64,000 bases of DNA from Paludicola sp. MB14-C6 (GCF_030908625.1 NZ_CP133133.1:2480001-2544000); one strand, 5' to 3'; shown: positions 1 through 9,046, counted from the stretch's first letter. Numbers and translations: made by a program. Notes: generated from the letters alone by a model not told the origin.

Positions 1-45
1 CGAAGCATGTATGGCTTCATATTAAGCTAATAATGCGAATATGAA
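1..45 (+). repeat. Array spacer element J0
   Basis: This stretch begins CGAAGCATGTA, contains the small inverted pair GAAGC/GCTTC and ends in AATAATGCGAAT. The opening block recurs near position 1702 almost base for base (CGAAGCATGTA, then TTCATAT and GCTAAT), and the AATAATGCGAA end recurs at 2223-2232. It is the first visible member of a family of spacers between the genes of the first 10.5 kb. The array may continue upstream of the window. Confidence 0.5.
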
Positions 46-76
46 AAAAGGCTTTTTATAAAATGGGGGTTAATAT

Positions 77-430
77 ATGATTTTACATTGCATGAAAAAG
101 TCTACATGGGAAGAAGTGAAAAATAAAAACATATGGGGCAAAGAACTTATTGAGAAAGAAGGGTTTATCCATTGTAGCACTATTGAATATTTTTGGAGAG
201 TAGCACCCAACTTTAAAGGAATTAAAGATGAGATGGTTTTGCTTTGTATAGATGAAGAAAATTTAATTTCAAAAGTGTGTTATGAAGATGGTGATAATTG
301 TGGTCGTTTCTACCCACATATTTATGGTGTAATAAATAATAGTTCTGTAATTAAAGTGTTGCCTTTTTTGCGTAGTAATGATGGAAAGTTTATAAAAAAT
401 ATAGAATTAGCCCATATTGAAGATAAGTGA
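77..430 (+). CDS. DUF952 family protein
   Basis: This 117-residue cytoplasmic protein has the signature of the DUF952 family: GFIHCST near residues 30-36 and a C-terminal YPHIYG motif near 80-85. Family members are small, about 110 residues, of unknown biochemical role, and are common in mobile gene cassettes. A GGGGG run ten bases before the ATG could serve as ribosome binding site. The next gene overlaps or follows directly, so the two are probably co-transcribed. No membrane segment or signal peptide is visible. The family assignment is fairly safe; the function is unknown. Confidence 0.8.
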   Translation: MILHCMKKSTWEEVKNKNIWGKELIEKEGFIHCSTIEYFWRVAPNFKGIKDEMVLLCIDEENLISKVCYEDGDNCGRFYPHIYGVINNSSVIKVLPFLRSNDGKFIKNIELAHIEDK

Positions 431-467
431 AATCCATGAAGAAAATGAGCATGATGAGGTGAAATTT

Positions 468-1676
468 TTGAGCATAAAGGACTTTATTTTAGATTTATCT
501 AAAGTTAATAAGAGCGAGAATGTTTTTTCTACACCAAAGCACATAAATGAAGATTCTGCATATCTCAGTGAATTATCAAAAATTTATAATGAAATAGAAA
601 GAGTTGCATTACAACATCATTGGGCTTGTTTAATTAACGAAACCAAGGCTATTAAAAGAGCTGTTAAACAGTACTATGACGGTAGAATTGATTTGTCTTT
701 GCAGTTAATTGGAAAGATAATTAAAGAGCTCAAGCAGGTTCCCTATATATGCACGGCATTTAATAATTGCTGTGCATTTAACAACAATATTCCTATTAAT
801 ATAAGAAATTACAACAATGTTAGCTTATATCGAGCTAGGACAGGGATACCTGATAATTTTGAAGACATCTCATCTATGTATCATATCCCATTTAATAAGA
901 GAGAGAAAGTCAGAAGTCAAAGATTCAGTATTCCTGGTTTTCCGTGTCTTTATTTGGGCAAAAGTGTTTATACCTGTTGGATGGAACTGAGTCAGCCATC
1001 TGATTCGGAGTTTTATGTTTCTAGAGTAACTGTTGACGACTGTATAAGAATATTTAACTTATCTGTTAATTTTTATGACTTAGAAAAGCTTTGCGACGCT
1101 TTAAAGAGTGACACGTTAGAAGACGTCCATTCAATATATAGGGGTGTAACGACCGAAGAATTTATACTAAATTATACAAAATTATGGATCTTATGTTTAG
1201 CATGCTCGTTTAAGGTAAAAGAAGCAAATAGACAGTTTAAATCTGATTATATTGTTCCACAATTAGTAATGTTGGCGTTAAAACGATATCACATACCTGC
1301 TATTGCATATTTAGGAAAAACTTTTTGTGAAGATGAGCCATATCATAATTTTGCAAAGCTTAATCTAAACGTAGCAATTATTATGGATGGGAAAGATACT
1401 TTTATCTACAAAAAGAATAAATGTGAATTTTCGGAATTAATGAAAAAAATACAATTGTCTTATCCAATAAACTACTCACAATTCAAGAATTTAAAGAATT
1501 TTCGTTCAAGTGAAAAGGGCGAGAGCGATAACGCTCAAGATAATCCACAATGCTTTGTAAATCATCATATAAAAATTGCTGGAACGTATAAGTCCTATGA
1601 TCATACCTATTTTTGCGAATTTGAACGTTACATAGATATAATTCAAAAAAAGTGCACTTGTGAAGTAAAAAGTTAA
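468..1676 (+). CDS. RES-domain protein
   Basis: The central part (about residues 120-220) reads like a RES domain: a YRAR motif carrying the first conserved Arg, then GFPCLYLGKSVYTCWMEL carrying the conserved Glu region. RES domains are known as NAD-consuming toxins usually paired with an Xre/MbcA-like antitoxin. Here a roughly 100-residue N-terminal extension precedes the domain and no antitoxin-like gene lies next to it. An upstream in-frame TTG exists at 417, but the TTG at 468 is preferred because a GATGAGGTG ribosome binding site precedes it by about seven bases. Such long RES proteins may be standalone and not classical toxins. Confidence 0.65.
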   Translation: MSIKDFILDLSKVNKSENVFSTPKHINEDSAYLSELSKIYNEIERVALQHHWACLINETKAIKRAVKQYYDGRIDLSLQLIGKIIKELKQVPYICTAFNNCCAFNNNIPINIRNYNNVSLYRARTGIPDNFEDISSMYHIPFNKREKVRSQRFSIPGFPCLYLGKSVYTCWMELSQPSDSEFYVSRVTVDDCIRIFNLSVNFYDLEKLCDALKSDTLEDVHSIYRGVTTEEFILNYTKLWILCLACSFKVKEANRQFKSDYIVPQLVMLALKRYHIPAIAYLGKTFCEDEPYHNFAKLNLNVAIIMDGKDTFIYKKNKCEFSELMKKIQLSYPINYSQFKNLKNFRSSEKGESDNAQDNPQCFVNHHIKIAGTYKSYDHTYFCEFERYIDIIQKKCTCEVKS

Positions 1677-1690
1677 TTAGTATCATGTTT

Positions 1691-1760
1691 TAGCAATAAC
1701 TCGAAGCATGTACAGTTTCATATAAGGCTAATTAACGTCACATTATAGCCATAATTAACA
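1691..1760 (+). repeat. Array spacer element J1
   Basis: The 113-bp gap between the RES and VOC genes contains CGAAGCATGTA at 1702, matching the start of the window, followed by TTCATAT and GGCTAAT. It then has CACATTATAGCCATAAT, which matches the GCATTATAGCAATAAT core of the next spacer (J2). It therefore links the two spacer sub-types. Confidence 0.5.
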
Positions 1761-1789
1761 TTTTTAATAAATAAAATTGGGGTGAAAAA

Positions 1790-2167
1790 ATGAAACTATA
1801 TATGTCTCATTGTGTTTTTCCATCATTAAATATTAACGCTACCGCATCATACTATGTTGAAAGTTTAGGGTTCAGACGAGTTGATTATTTGGAAGCAAAA
1901 GAACCACATATTTGTCTATACAGAGATTCTACGGAAATAATATTAACACAATCTAATGGTCAACAGGTGATTCCAAACAGAGAATTATATGGCTATGGTT
2001 ATGATGCTTATTTCATTACTGACAGCCAACAAAAATTACAAGTAGAGTTTGAAAAAGCTAATGTAAAGATTGTACGCAAGTTGCAACAGACAGATTATCA
2101 CAATCAAGAATTTGTTATTGAAGATATAGATGGTCGATGGCTTGGATTTGGCATTAAAGTAGAATAA
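1790..2167 (+). CDS. VOC-fold (glyoxalase/bleomycin-resistance-like) protein
   Basis: This 125-residue protein has the vicinal-oxygen-chelate layout: an opening beta strand (SHCVFPSLNI), a helix with FYxxxLGF-like spacing (YYVESLGFRRVDY), a strand with a putative metal Glu (TEIILTQ) and a C-terminal DIDGRWLGFGI ending typical of the superfamily (consensus D..G....F). Members include fosfomycin- and bleomycin-resistance proteins, glyoxalases and dioxygenases; the substrate cannot be told here. The ribosome binding site GGGGTG lies nine bases upstream. It stands alone between two spacer elements and is a typical cassette-type gene. Confidence 0.75.
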   Translation: MKLYMSHCVFPSLNINATASYYVESLGFRRVDYLEAKEPHICLYRDSTEIILTQSNGQQVIPNRELYGYGYDAYFITDSQQKLQVEFEKANVKIVRKLQQTDYHNQEFVIEDIDGRWLGFGIKVE

Positions 2168-2270
2168 GTTTACAAATAGTGGCCTCGATTGAACAGTATT
2201 CTCAATATTACGCATTATAGCAATAATGCGAAATTCAAAGTATTCAATCACAAAAAAACCATGTAAACTT
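2166..2270 (+). repeat. Array spacer element J2, nested palindrome
   Basis: Three nested arm pairs share almost the same centre (about 2218-2220): AAGTTTACA (2166-2174) with TGTAAACTT (2262-2270), GATTGAA (2187-2193) with TTCAATC (2243-2249), and CGCATTAT (2211-2218) with ATAATGCG (2223-2230). A single strand could fold into a roughly 105-nt bulged hairpin. The apex sequence is the part shared with the other spacers. The outer arm starts inside the VOC stop codon, so the fold could also act on the 3' end of that mRNA. Confidence 0.7.
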
Positions 2271-2306
2271 TTTAATAACATAAAAATTTGAAAGTGAAAT
2301 ATAGAC

Positions 2307-5255
2307 ATGTATAAAGATATTTTTAAAAGAATTCTAACGTCATCAGAAACATGCTCTTTAACTTTTTTTGTTGGAGCTGGCATATCAGCTTTATCAAAAG
2401 CACCAAAATGGTCGGATTTACTCAGTGAAATTTGCAAACAAATTGATATTGATCCTAAAGAAAAATACACTTCTGATGAAAGTTTGCAAATTCCGCAAAT
2501 ATATTACTGCTCAATAAATAAAGACGAGAAAAAGTATTACTCTTTTATTCAAAGCCTATTTAATAAACATGAAATCCTGCCAAATGAGATTCATAAAAAA
2601 ATATTTGATCTAAATCCTGAATCCATTATTACAACTAACTTTGACCAACTTCTTGAAAATGCTGCTACTTATTATTGTAAAGGCTATAGAGTAATAGCAT
2701 GTGATGATGAAATTCCAAATATAAATGGAAATAAATTCATTCTCAAACTTCATGGAGATTTTAAACATAGAAATATTGTGTTTAAAGAAGAGGATTACTT
2801 AAATTACAGTGAAAAATTTAAATTAACAGAAACAATTCTTAAATCAGTTTTTTCTACAAATACGGTTGTTTTTATTGGATATGGATTAAATGATTATAAC
2901 ATAAAATTGATATTAAACTGGGCAAAAAGTCTCTTGAAGGATAAATTTAATAAACCAATTTTTATTTATACTGATGACAAAGAATTATCTGCTTCGGAAT
3001 TACAGTATCAAGAAGATAAAGGCTTGGTCGTCATACAATATCAAAAATTACTTGCTAATAAATCCGTAAGTAATGATTTTTCAGATCGATATAAAATAGT
3101 TCTTGATTCAATAAATAATGCATCTCAACTTGATATTCATGGAAAAGACGAAGATGAGCTATTTAATGTTCTTTATGAACTTGTAAAGCCGCTAAATAGA
3201 TTTTATTCGCTAAAAACTCAAGATCTGCAAAGGTCTCTACACCCTTATGTAATAGTTGAAGAAGATGGTACTATTCTTGTAGCGCCTGATAATAAAGATA
3301 TTCTTAAATATTACATTAAAATAAGTGAAATGGATATACAAGAAAAAAGCCAACTTTCAAAGGACACTCGCCAAAAATATGATTATATTACTTCTGTTTT
3401 TTCTAAGGCAAGAGTTCGACAATTAAGAGAAGAAAGGTCATTAAAAAAAATAAACGGAATAGAATATGAATTTGCAGAATCAAAGTGTATTCATTTTGAT
3501 TATAAGGGAATGAATAAATTTATTCAAAATAATTCTGATTCTTTACAGGTGAAATATCAAAAAGCATATTATCTGGCAAAACTGAATAAGTACCAAGAAT
3601 CTTTAAATTTGTTTTCAGAGGTAGCGAAAGAATCATATTACAATAATGATTTTTTCCTCTATTACTTATCTCAGGTCAATAGAAATAATCTTATATCGGC
3701 AATGAAAAGTGTTAATGGTAGTTTGTGGTATTTTAATTATTATGATTTAAATGGAATCGAAAAAGATGAAAGAGTTTTCGAGGAACTTCCGGTTGAATTT
3801 CAGGTTGAATATGCAAATTTTAAAGATTTGAATTCCGTAAATTTATTGTATAAAAACTCTTATGAATCATTTATTGAAGGGCAAAAGTTATCGCACTCTA
3901 TTGAGTCAAATACATTTGAAATGGGATTTACAAGTAGTGATAAAGTGATTTGTCGAATAAATAATAATCTACATTTTTTACTCGGGAATGGTATTTATGT
4001 GGATGAATTTTCTGAGTTTAAGAATACCATTAAAAATCTCATGTCACTACTTGTGCACAAATATTCAGTGCAAAACAAGTTGCCTATATATGATGACATG
4101 TTCAGCAATATTGCACAAGAGAAAATATCATTTGATGAAGTTGATTTTTATTGTTTTATTGAATATTTTGGTTGTAAGGAAATAGTAGAACTATTCAAGA
4201 AATATCAAATAGACGTTCTCGAATTTTCTCATCCAGAAAAAATAGAGAAATCTATTCGAAATTTAATGAATTATTATAATTATTTGATAAAAAGTGAAGC
4301 TACTGAAAGACAAAGACTTCCGTTACAATTAAAACTTAAAAATTGTTTAGCCCTTTTGAAATATGTTAATTTATCTCAAAAAATAGTGAATGAGATTTGC
4401 AACTTTATTTTCAAATATGAGTTTAGAGAAATACTGATAGATGATAAGATATTGTTTATTGATTCACAAATACACCGCCACAAAAAATATAGTGACATCA
4501 CAAAACGAATTATTAGTGACAAATTATTTTATTATATGGATATGCATATTAAATCTATACAGGATGGGAATTCCTTTGAATTGCTTTCGTCGCATACAGG
4601 TATGAGCTATAGCAATTTAATATACTATGTTGATCCCAATGATAAAACAGTTTGTTCCAATAAATTAGCTTTGCGTATTTCTCGCATCTTGAAAAATGAA
4701 TATAGCCAGATGTACAAAGCAGTATATAATTATTACTTTGATTACTTATCAACAAATCAAAAAAATAAGATAATTAAATGGGCTAAGTTAAAACTCAAAA
4801 CAAAATTTGATTTTGGATTATTTGCAGTTCTAATTCAAGGAAAAGTGAAAATCAATAAGATACTTATAGAGCTATTAAAAAACCATTTAAGATTAGTATG
4901 CAATCAGGAGGAAAAATCAGGGATTCAGGTATATCCCAAAAGAGATAAATTTGATGACTTAAAAAATGTTGGATACTGGATACATATTGGGTTATTACCC
5001 AAGAAAGAATTTGAAGAATTTATAGGTATAAACGATAATTTTGATTTTTATTATTTATATGAGAAATTCAATTTTGAAAAATTTGATATTACTTGGCTTT
5101 TTAACTTATATCCCAATACATATAAATCTATAATAGAAAATGATAGTGTTAAAGAAAAAATACGAAAGAAAATCTCAGAAGTATTAATGTCAAAAACTTT
5201 AAATGATGTTGAACAAAATGAATTAACATCCATATTGTTAAAGTGGTTTTGCTAA
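2307..5255 (+). CDS. SIR2-domain protein, defence-associated sirtuin-like
   Basis: The first 270 residues form a SIR2-like NADase domain. GAGIS at 23-27 is the nucleotide-binding loop, TTNFDQL at 109-115 carries the catalytic Asn (N111), LHGD at 148-151 the catalytic His (H149), and GYGLND at 191-196 is the distal nucleotide motif. The remaining 700 residues are long and helix-rich without recognisable motifs. That layout and the total length of 982 residues match the DSR class of anti-phage proteins, which deplete NAD+ when a phage protein is sensed by the C-terminal part. It is a single gene flanked by spacer elements. No signal peptide or transmembrane segment is seen. The defence role is inferred from architecture only; the trigger is unknown. 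Confidence 0.75.
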   Translation: MYKDIFKRILTSSETCSLTFFVGAGISALSKAPKWSDLLSEICKQIDIDPKEKYTSDESLQIPQIYYCSINKDEKKYYSFIQSLFNKHEILPNEIHKKIFDLNPESIITTNFDQLLENAATYYCKGYRVIACDDEIPNINGNKFILKLHGDFKHRNIVFKEEDYLNYSEKFKLTETILKSVFSTNTVVFIGYGLNDYNIKLILNWAKSLLKDKFNKPIFIYTDDKELSASELQYQEDKGLVVIQYQKLLANKSVSNDFSDRYKIVLDSINNASQLDIHGKDEDELFNVLYELVKPLNRFYSLKTQDLQRSLHPYVIVEEDGTILVAPDNKDILKYYIKISEMDIQEKSQLSKDTRQKYDYITSVFSKARVRQLREERSLKKINGIEYEFAESKCIHFDYKGMNKFIQNNSDSLQVKYQKAYYLAKLNKYQESLNLFSEVAKESYYNNDFFLYYLSQVNRNNLISAMKSVNGSLWYFNYYDLNGIEKDERVFEELPVEFQVEYANFKDLNSVNLLYKNSYESFIEGQKLSHSIESNTFEMGFTSSDKVICRINNNLHFLLGNGIYVDEFSEFKNTIKNLMSLLVHKYSVQNKLPIYDDMFSNIAQEKISFDEVDFYCFIEYFGCKEIVELFKKYQIDVLEFSHPEKIEKSIRNLMNYYNYLIKSEATERQRLPLQLKLKNCLALLKYVNLSQKIVNEICNFIFKYEFREILIDDKILFIDSQIHRHKKYSDITKRIISDKLFYYMDMHIKSIQDGNSFELLSSHTGMSYSNLIYYVDPNDKTVCSNKLALRISRILKNEYSQMYKAVYNYYFDYLSTNQKNKIIKWAKLKLKTKFDFGLFAVLIQGKVKINKILIELLKNHLRLVCNQEEKSGIQVYPKRDKFDDLKNVGYWIHIGLLPKKEFEEFIGINDNFDFYYLYEKFNFEKFDITWLFNLYPNTYKSIIENDSVKEKIRKKISEVLMSKTLNDVEQNELTSILLKWFC

Positions 5256-5261
5256 GGTTTC

Positions 5262-5337
5262 TATTATTACATCTATGCTAGTTTTCCATTACGTTTAAAG
5301 TGAATAGCAATAATGAGAAGCACCATAGAATATAATA
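5262..5337 (+). repeat. Array spacer element J3, nested palindrome
   Basis: Coaxial inverted arms centre near 5301: CTATG (5273-5277) with CATAG (5324-5328), TTC (5284-5286) with GAA (5317-5319), and CATTA (5287-5291) with TAATG (5311-5315). The outer TATTAT/ATAATA pair extends it. The apex holds ACGTTTAAAGTGAATAGCAA, closely matching J5 (GTTTAAAGTGGATAGCA). It separates the SIR2 gene from the ABC-3C operon. Confidence 0.6.
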
Positions 5338-5370
5338 TGACATAACTCAATTGAAAGGGGGATTTTTGAT

Positions 5371-5586
5371 ATGAAAGCTCAAAATCTTCCCCAAATAGGT
5401 GATAAGCCATTTTTAATGCATAGAGAGGTTGTAGTAATAAAAGTGTATTCGTTGTTCAGGCTTATCAAGGTACGCTATACGCAAGAAACAAAGGAATTTT
5501 GTGTAGATGTCTGTGCTTTGACCGATGAGCCAGACTACACAAATTCAATTTCGTTAGAATTATTGAGGGGGAATTCTGGTGAGTAA
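5371..5586 (+). CDS. Small leading protein of the ABC-3C operon
   Basis: This 71-residue protein has no motif I recognise. It is rich in alternating hydrophobic residues (VVVIKVYSLFRLIKVRY), suggesting a small beta-rich fold. A strong AAAGGGGG ribosome binding site precedes the ATG. Its last eight bases overlap the start of the next gene, so it is translationally coupled to the nuclease-like component and belongs to the system. It could be an extra subunit, a regulator or an inhibitor of the effector; the sequence alone does not decide. Confidence 0.65.
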   Translation: MKAQNLPQIGDKPFLMHREVVVIKVYSLFRLIKVRYTQETKEFCVDVCALTDEPDYTNSISLELLRGNSGE

Positions 5587-6538
5587 CATCATGGGCTTCA
5601 TTGAAGGATATATGACGGGCAATGCATGGGAAGATCTATGCGTTCAGTGCTACCGTATTCGTTATCAAAACGATGACTACATCGCAATTCCAGCAACTCA
5701 AGGAGGCGATGCTGGAATTGAAGGGTTTACCAACAAGGGAATTGTTCATCAGTGTTACTGCCCAGAGCGGCAGTATTCTGACAATGAACTTTATAATCAT
5801 CAAAGGGACAAACTAACATCTGACATTGAAAAACTGATGAAGAATGCCGACAGACTTCGGGCACTTGGAGTTCCCCCTGTTACCGAATGGCACTTGAATA
5901 TTCCAGAGTATAAGGACTCTCGAATTCTTGCCCATGCGGAAACTAAACGACAGGAGGTTGTAAAAGTAAAGAAAGACAAACCCGCAGACTATGTACATAT
6001 CTCAGACAGTTTCCGTATTGTCATTAAGACAGCAGAGGACTTTACTCCAGAAATCAGTCGAATTATCCGTACAACATTAACAGACATGAGACTCAATTTA
6101 GCTATCCAGCATTCGGATACACCTGATTGGACAAAATGTGATTCAAGAAAAGTGGCAAACATACAACGGAAGATTAAGGCAGTTATGCTTGTCTATGATG
6201 ATGCTAACGAAGCATTAAATCAGGTAGTGGGGATTTATGTTGATTATTATATAAGTGGGCTGGAAATAATGAACAATCTTCGTATAGATTTCCCGGAAAT
6301 ATACGAAGATATTTTTCAGCTTGAACAAAGCTATAAACGTGAAGTGTCAATAAAAACGCTCATGAACATAGACAAGGCTATGAATCGTTCGTTATTTGAC
6401 AACATCCTCAATGAATTTCAATTAAAGCTCGAACGAGATTTTTCCCAAAGATTTACTCAAGCATCAATCGGCGAATTAAAGCAAGACTTGGTGGCAAGCT
6501 GGTTGGCTGACTGTTCAATGGAATTTAGGAGTGATTGA
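5579..6538 (+). CDS. ABC-3C effector component, nuclease-like N-terminus
   Basis: The N-terminal 60 residues look like a PD-(D/E)xK/Mrr-type nuclease fold: WEDLC (helix with the first acidic residue), GGDAGIEG (strand with the metal-binding Asp) and IVHQCYCPE in the position of the usual QxK motif. The expected Lys is replaced, so the metal site is non-canonical. The C-terminal 200 residues are helical, as in the C-terminal domains that dock this component onto the ABC ATPase. The GTG start at 5579 has GAGGGG about nine bases upstream and overlaps the preceding gene. The 3' end overlaps the next start by four bases. By analogy with Lamassu and other ABC-3C systems this would be the killing component. 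Confidence 0.65.
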   Translation: MSNIMGFIEGYMTGNAWEDLCVQCYRIRYQNDDYIAIPATQGGDAGIEGFTNKGIVHQCYCPERQYSDNELYNHQRDKLTSDIEKLMKNADRLRALGVPPVTEWHLNIPEYKDSRILAHAETKRQEVVKVKKDKPADYVHISDSFRIVIKTAEDFTPEISRIIRTTLTDMRLNLAIQHSDTPDWTKCDSRKVANIQRKIKAVMLVYDDANEALNQVVGIYVDYYISGLEIMNNLRIDFPEIYEDIFQLEQSYKREVSIKTLMNIDKAMNRSLFDNILNEFQLKLERDFSQRFTQASIGELKQDLVASWLADCSMEFRSD

Positions 6539-7023
6539 GTATGGATAATTTTTCTCTGCAATATACAAATATTGTTTTCGACGCAAAGCCAGATGCTGTT
6601 CCTTTTAATTATCGTATCAGCTATAAGGTCACCCAGCTTTGTCTAATCATGCGCATTTGCGGTCGGGGAGACGTTTGCTCGCTGATAAAGCTTCATATGA
6701 TTTCGTTCGCCTTAATTTCGCAGATTAACATGGTGAGGCTCATTGAATTTACTGAAGGGACAGGCAGTGTGCCTATTGTTCGTTTTGATCCATCTGTTAA
6801 CAGAGCCCTCACATATGCAATAGCTTATGGGTTAATCGAACGGCAACAAAATGCAAAATATAAGCTGACTGACCACGGTCAGCGGCTTGCAGATCAGATA
6901 ATGGTTGTGGGTGATCTCATGGTTGTTGAAATAAGAAATTTAAATTTGCTTGCGAAAAAGTTAACAGAAACCAAAGTCAACGAAATAGTCGATAAATGGA
7001 GGGTTAAAGATGCTGAGAATTAA
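6535..7023 (+). CDS. ABC-3C middle component
   Basis: This 162-residue protein matches the size and gene position of ABC-3C middle components: between the effector and the SMC-like ATPase, ATGA-type overlap with the effector (6535-6538) and 14-base overlap with the ATPase. A winged-helix-like segment is visible near residues 95-125 (ALTYAIAYGLIERQQNAKYK, then LTDHGQRLADQI). In known systems this subunit bridges ATPase and effector. Assignment rests on context plus the winged-helix pattern. Confidence 0.65.
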   Translation: MSMDNFSLQYTNIVFDAKPDAVPFNYRISYKVTQLCLIMRICGRGDVCSLIKLHMISFALISQINMVRLIEFTEGTGSVPIVRFDPSVNRALTYAIAYGLIERQQNAKYKLTDHGQRLADQIMVVGDLMVVEIRNLNLLAKKLTETKVNEIVDKWRVKDAEN

Positions 7024-9046
7024 CAGGCTAAGGGTTGAGATTAACACGGCCAATGGTGTGTATGGGATTGACGAGTCCTTTCAAAGTGGATTGAATTTTG
7101 TTGCAAGTCTTGATAACACTTGCGGTAAAAGTTCCATTCTCGCTGCTGTTTATTACTGCCTTGGATTCGAGCAGATTCTCGGTGGTGCAGGCGGCATTGG
7201 GAGCAAAGTCCTCACATCTGCTTTCAAAACAACCATTGAGGATAACGGTAAGCCATGGACGGTGACTGAGTCTGGAGCTTATCTTGAAATCAGTAACGGC
7301 AACGAAACTCGAACAATTTACAGGAATATTAAATCGGAGATTAAAGATAACCGCCTTATGACCGTTTATTATGGAAGTTACGATTCAATAGGCGATTACA
7401 AGACAGTATCCGAGGATTATTATGTTAATATCCAGAATGCCGCAACAAGCGAAAAGGGGTTTCATGCGTTTCTCGAAGAGTTCCTTCACATGAATCTTCC
7501 GCTGGTCCGAACATCAGATGGTAATGAGAGAAAACTATACCTTCAGTTAGTCTTTGCATCCATGTTCATTGAGCAAAAACATGGTTGGTCTGACATCCTT
7601 TCCGGGATGCCCATATTTGGAGTCCGGGAATCGAAAAAACGAATTGTAGAATATGTATTAGGGTTGGATACTTTAAAAAATGGAAAGGAACGAGATCGAC
7701 TTAGCACTGTGAAAGCGCAACTTGAACGGAAATGGGAGCAGTTAATTTCTGACATGGAGCAATCTGTTTATTCCGAATCTTGTGAAATATCGAATCTCCC
7801 AACGCATCCACGGGTTTTATCAGACGCTGATTATTCGAGAATAGTTGTTTCTGTTTCGGGTTCGTTATCCATTGCAGACGAGGTACAAAGGCTGACTGCT
7901 GAGTACGATAGGTTGCGCCAGTTGAAGCCTCGCGTTCATGATAATTTCGAGGCACTTAACACTGAACTTTCGGAGACGCAAACTCAAACACTCGCATTTG
8001 AAAGCCGTCTTCAAGACATATGGCGAAGCTTGGCAGGTCATAACGAGGCGATTAAGCGATTAAATACCGATTTGGAAATCGTGAATTCAGATATACGCAA
8101 TAATAACGATGCGGCACGGCTTCAAAAATTTGGCTCTGAAGCAGCAGGAGAGGATATTTCAGCAGATCTATGCCCTGTTTGCAAACAACACATTCAAGAT
8201 AATTTGCTCGATATAAACGTTACAAGTGGCTTTATGAACATTGAGGATAATATTAGGCACCTTAAGGAACAAAAAAAGATGTTGGAATTTACATTGGGAA
8301 GCCGCAAAGAATCACGCGATAAGCTACATAGAGAAAAAGAAGACCTTGAGGCACGGCTACAAACACTTCGGCGTTTGGCACATACCCTGCGTTCGGATCT
8401 TTTTACCACCACCGATACAGAAGCATCAGAAGCAATTATGCTTAAGCGAATTGAGATTACTAACCGAATTGAGCGGTTATCGAAGTTGGGAAACACTATT
8501 GCCACATTGACTCAACAGTTAAGGGAATTATCCAAAGAATGGAATACATATCTTGACCAAAAGGGTAAATTGCCCAAAAACGACATCTCTGAGTCTGATA
8601 TTGAGAAAATTACTTTGCTAAAAAAGAAGTTTATTGACAATCTCAAGCGGTATCATTACAGCAGTTTGTCGAGTTTTGAAGGAATTGATATTTCCATTGA
8701 TTCATCACTTCTTCCCACTATCGACGGCTTTGATATGAAATTCGACTCGTCTGCTAGTGATGGTATTCGTGTAATTTGGGCTTTCACGATGTCACTATTG
8801 CAAGTTTCCATCGAGAAAAATGGTAACCATCCCAATGTAATCGTTTTTGATGAACCTGCACAGCAAAGCATTGTGCCAGAAGACATGAAAAGCTTTATTG
8901 ATTCAGCTGTTGAAATCGGTAAATCATTTCAAATTATTGTTGCTATTACTCTGAACAGTCAAGAGCTTAATGAAATCATCAACGAGTTGGATGTTTCAAG
9001 CTACCATAAAATCTTTATTGATGGAAAGGCATTCAACTTATTATAA
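7010..9046 (+). CDS. SMC/Rad50-like ABC ATPase of an ABC-3C system
   Basis: This 678-residue ATPase has a degenerate Walker A (SLDNTCGKSS, residues 33-42, Lys40), long coiled-coil arms, a CPVC pair near residue 387 placed like a Rad50 zinc hook, and a Walker B (VIVFDEPAQQ, near 608-617) typical of the AAA_23/SMC-like ABC class. The closing VAITLNSQEL resembles the H-loop region, but the usual His is not evident. In Lamassu and other ABC-3C systems this subunit senses DNA ends or replication intermediates and releases the effector. It is the last gene of the four-gene operon that begins at 5371. Confidence 0.8.
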   Translation: MLRINRLRVEINTANGVYGIDESFQSGLNFVASLDNTCGKSSILAAVYYCLGFEQILGGAGGIGSKVLTSAFKTTIEDNGKPWTVTESGAYLEISNGNETRTIYRNIKSEIKDNRLMTVYYGSYDSIGDYKTVSEDYYVNIQNAATSEKGFHAFLEEFLHMNLPLVRTSDGNERKLYLQLVFASMFIEQKHGWSDILSGMPIFGVRESKKRIVEYVLGLDTLKNGKERDRLSTVKAQLERKWEQLISDMEQSVYSESCEISNLPTHPRVLSDADYSRIVVSVSGSLSIADEVQRLTAEYDRLRQLKPRVHDNFEALNTELSETQTQTLAFESRLQDIWRSLAGHNEAIKRLNTDLEIVNSDIRNNNDAARLQKFGSEAAGEDISADLCPVCKQHIQDNLLDINVTSGFMNIEDNIRHLKEQKKMLEFTLGSRKESRDKLHREKEDLEARLQTLRRLAHTLRSDLFTTTDTEASEAIMLKRIEITNRIERLSKLGNTIATLTQQLRELSKEWNTYLDQKGKLPKNDISESDIEKITLLKKKFIDNLKRYHYSSLSSFEGIDISIDSSLLPTIDGFDMKFDSSASDGIRVIWAFTMSLLQVSIEKNGNHPNVIVFDEPAQQSIVPEDMKSFIDSAVEIGKSFQIIVAITLNSQELNEIINELDVSSYHKIFIDGKAFNLL

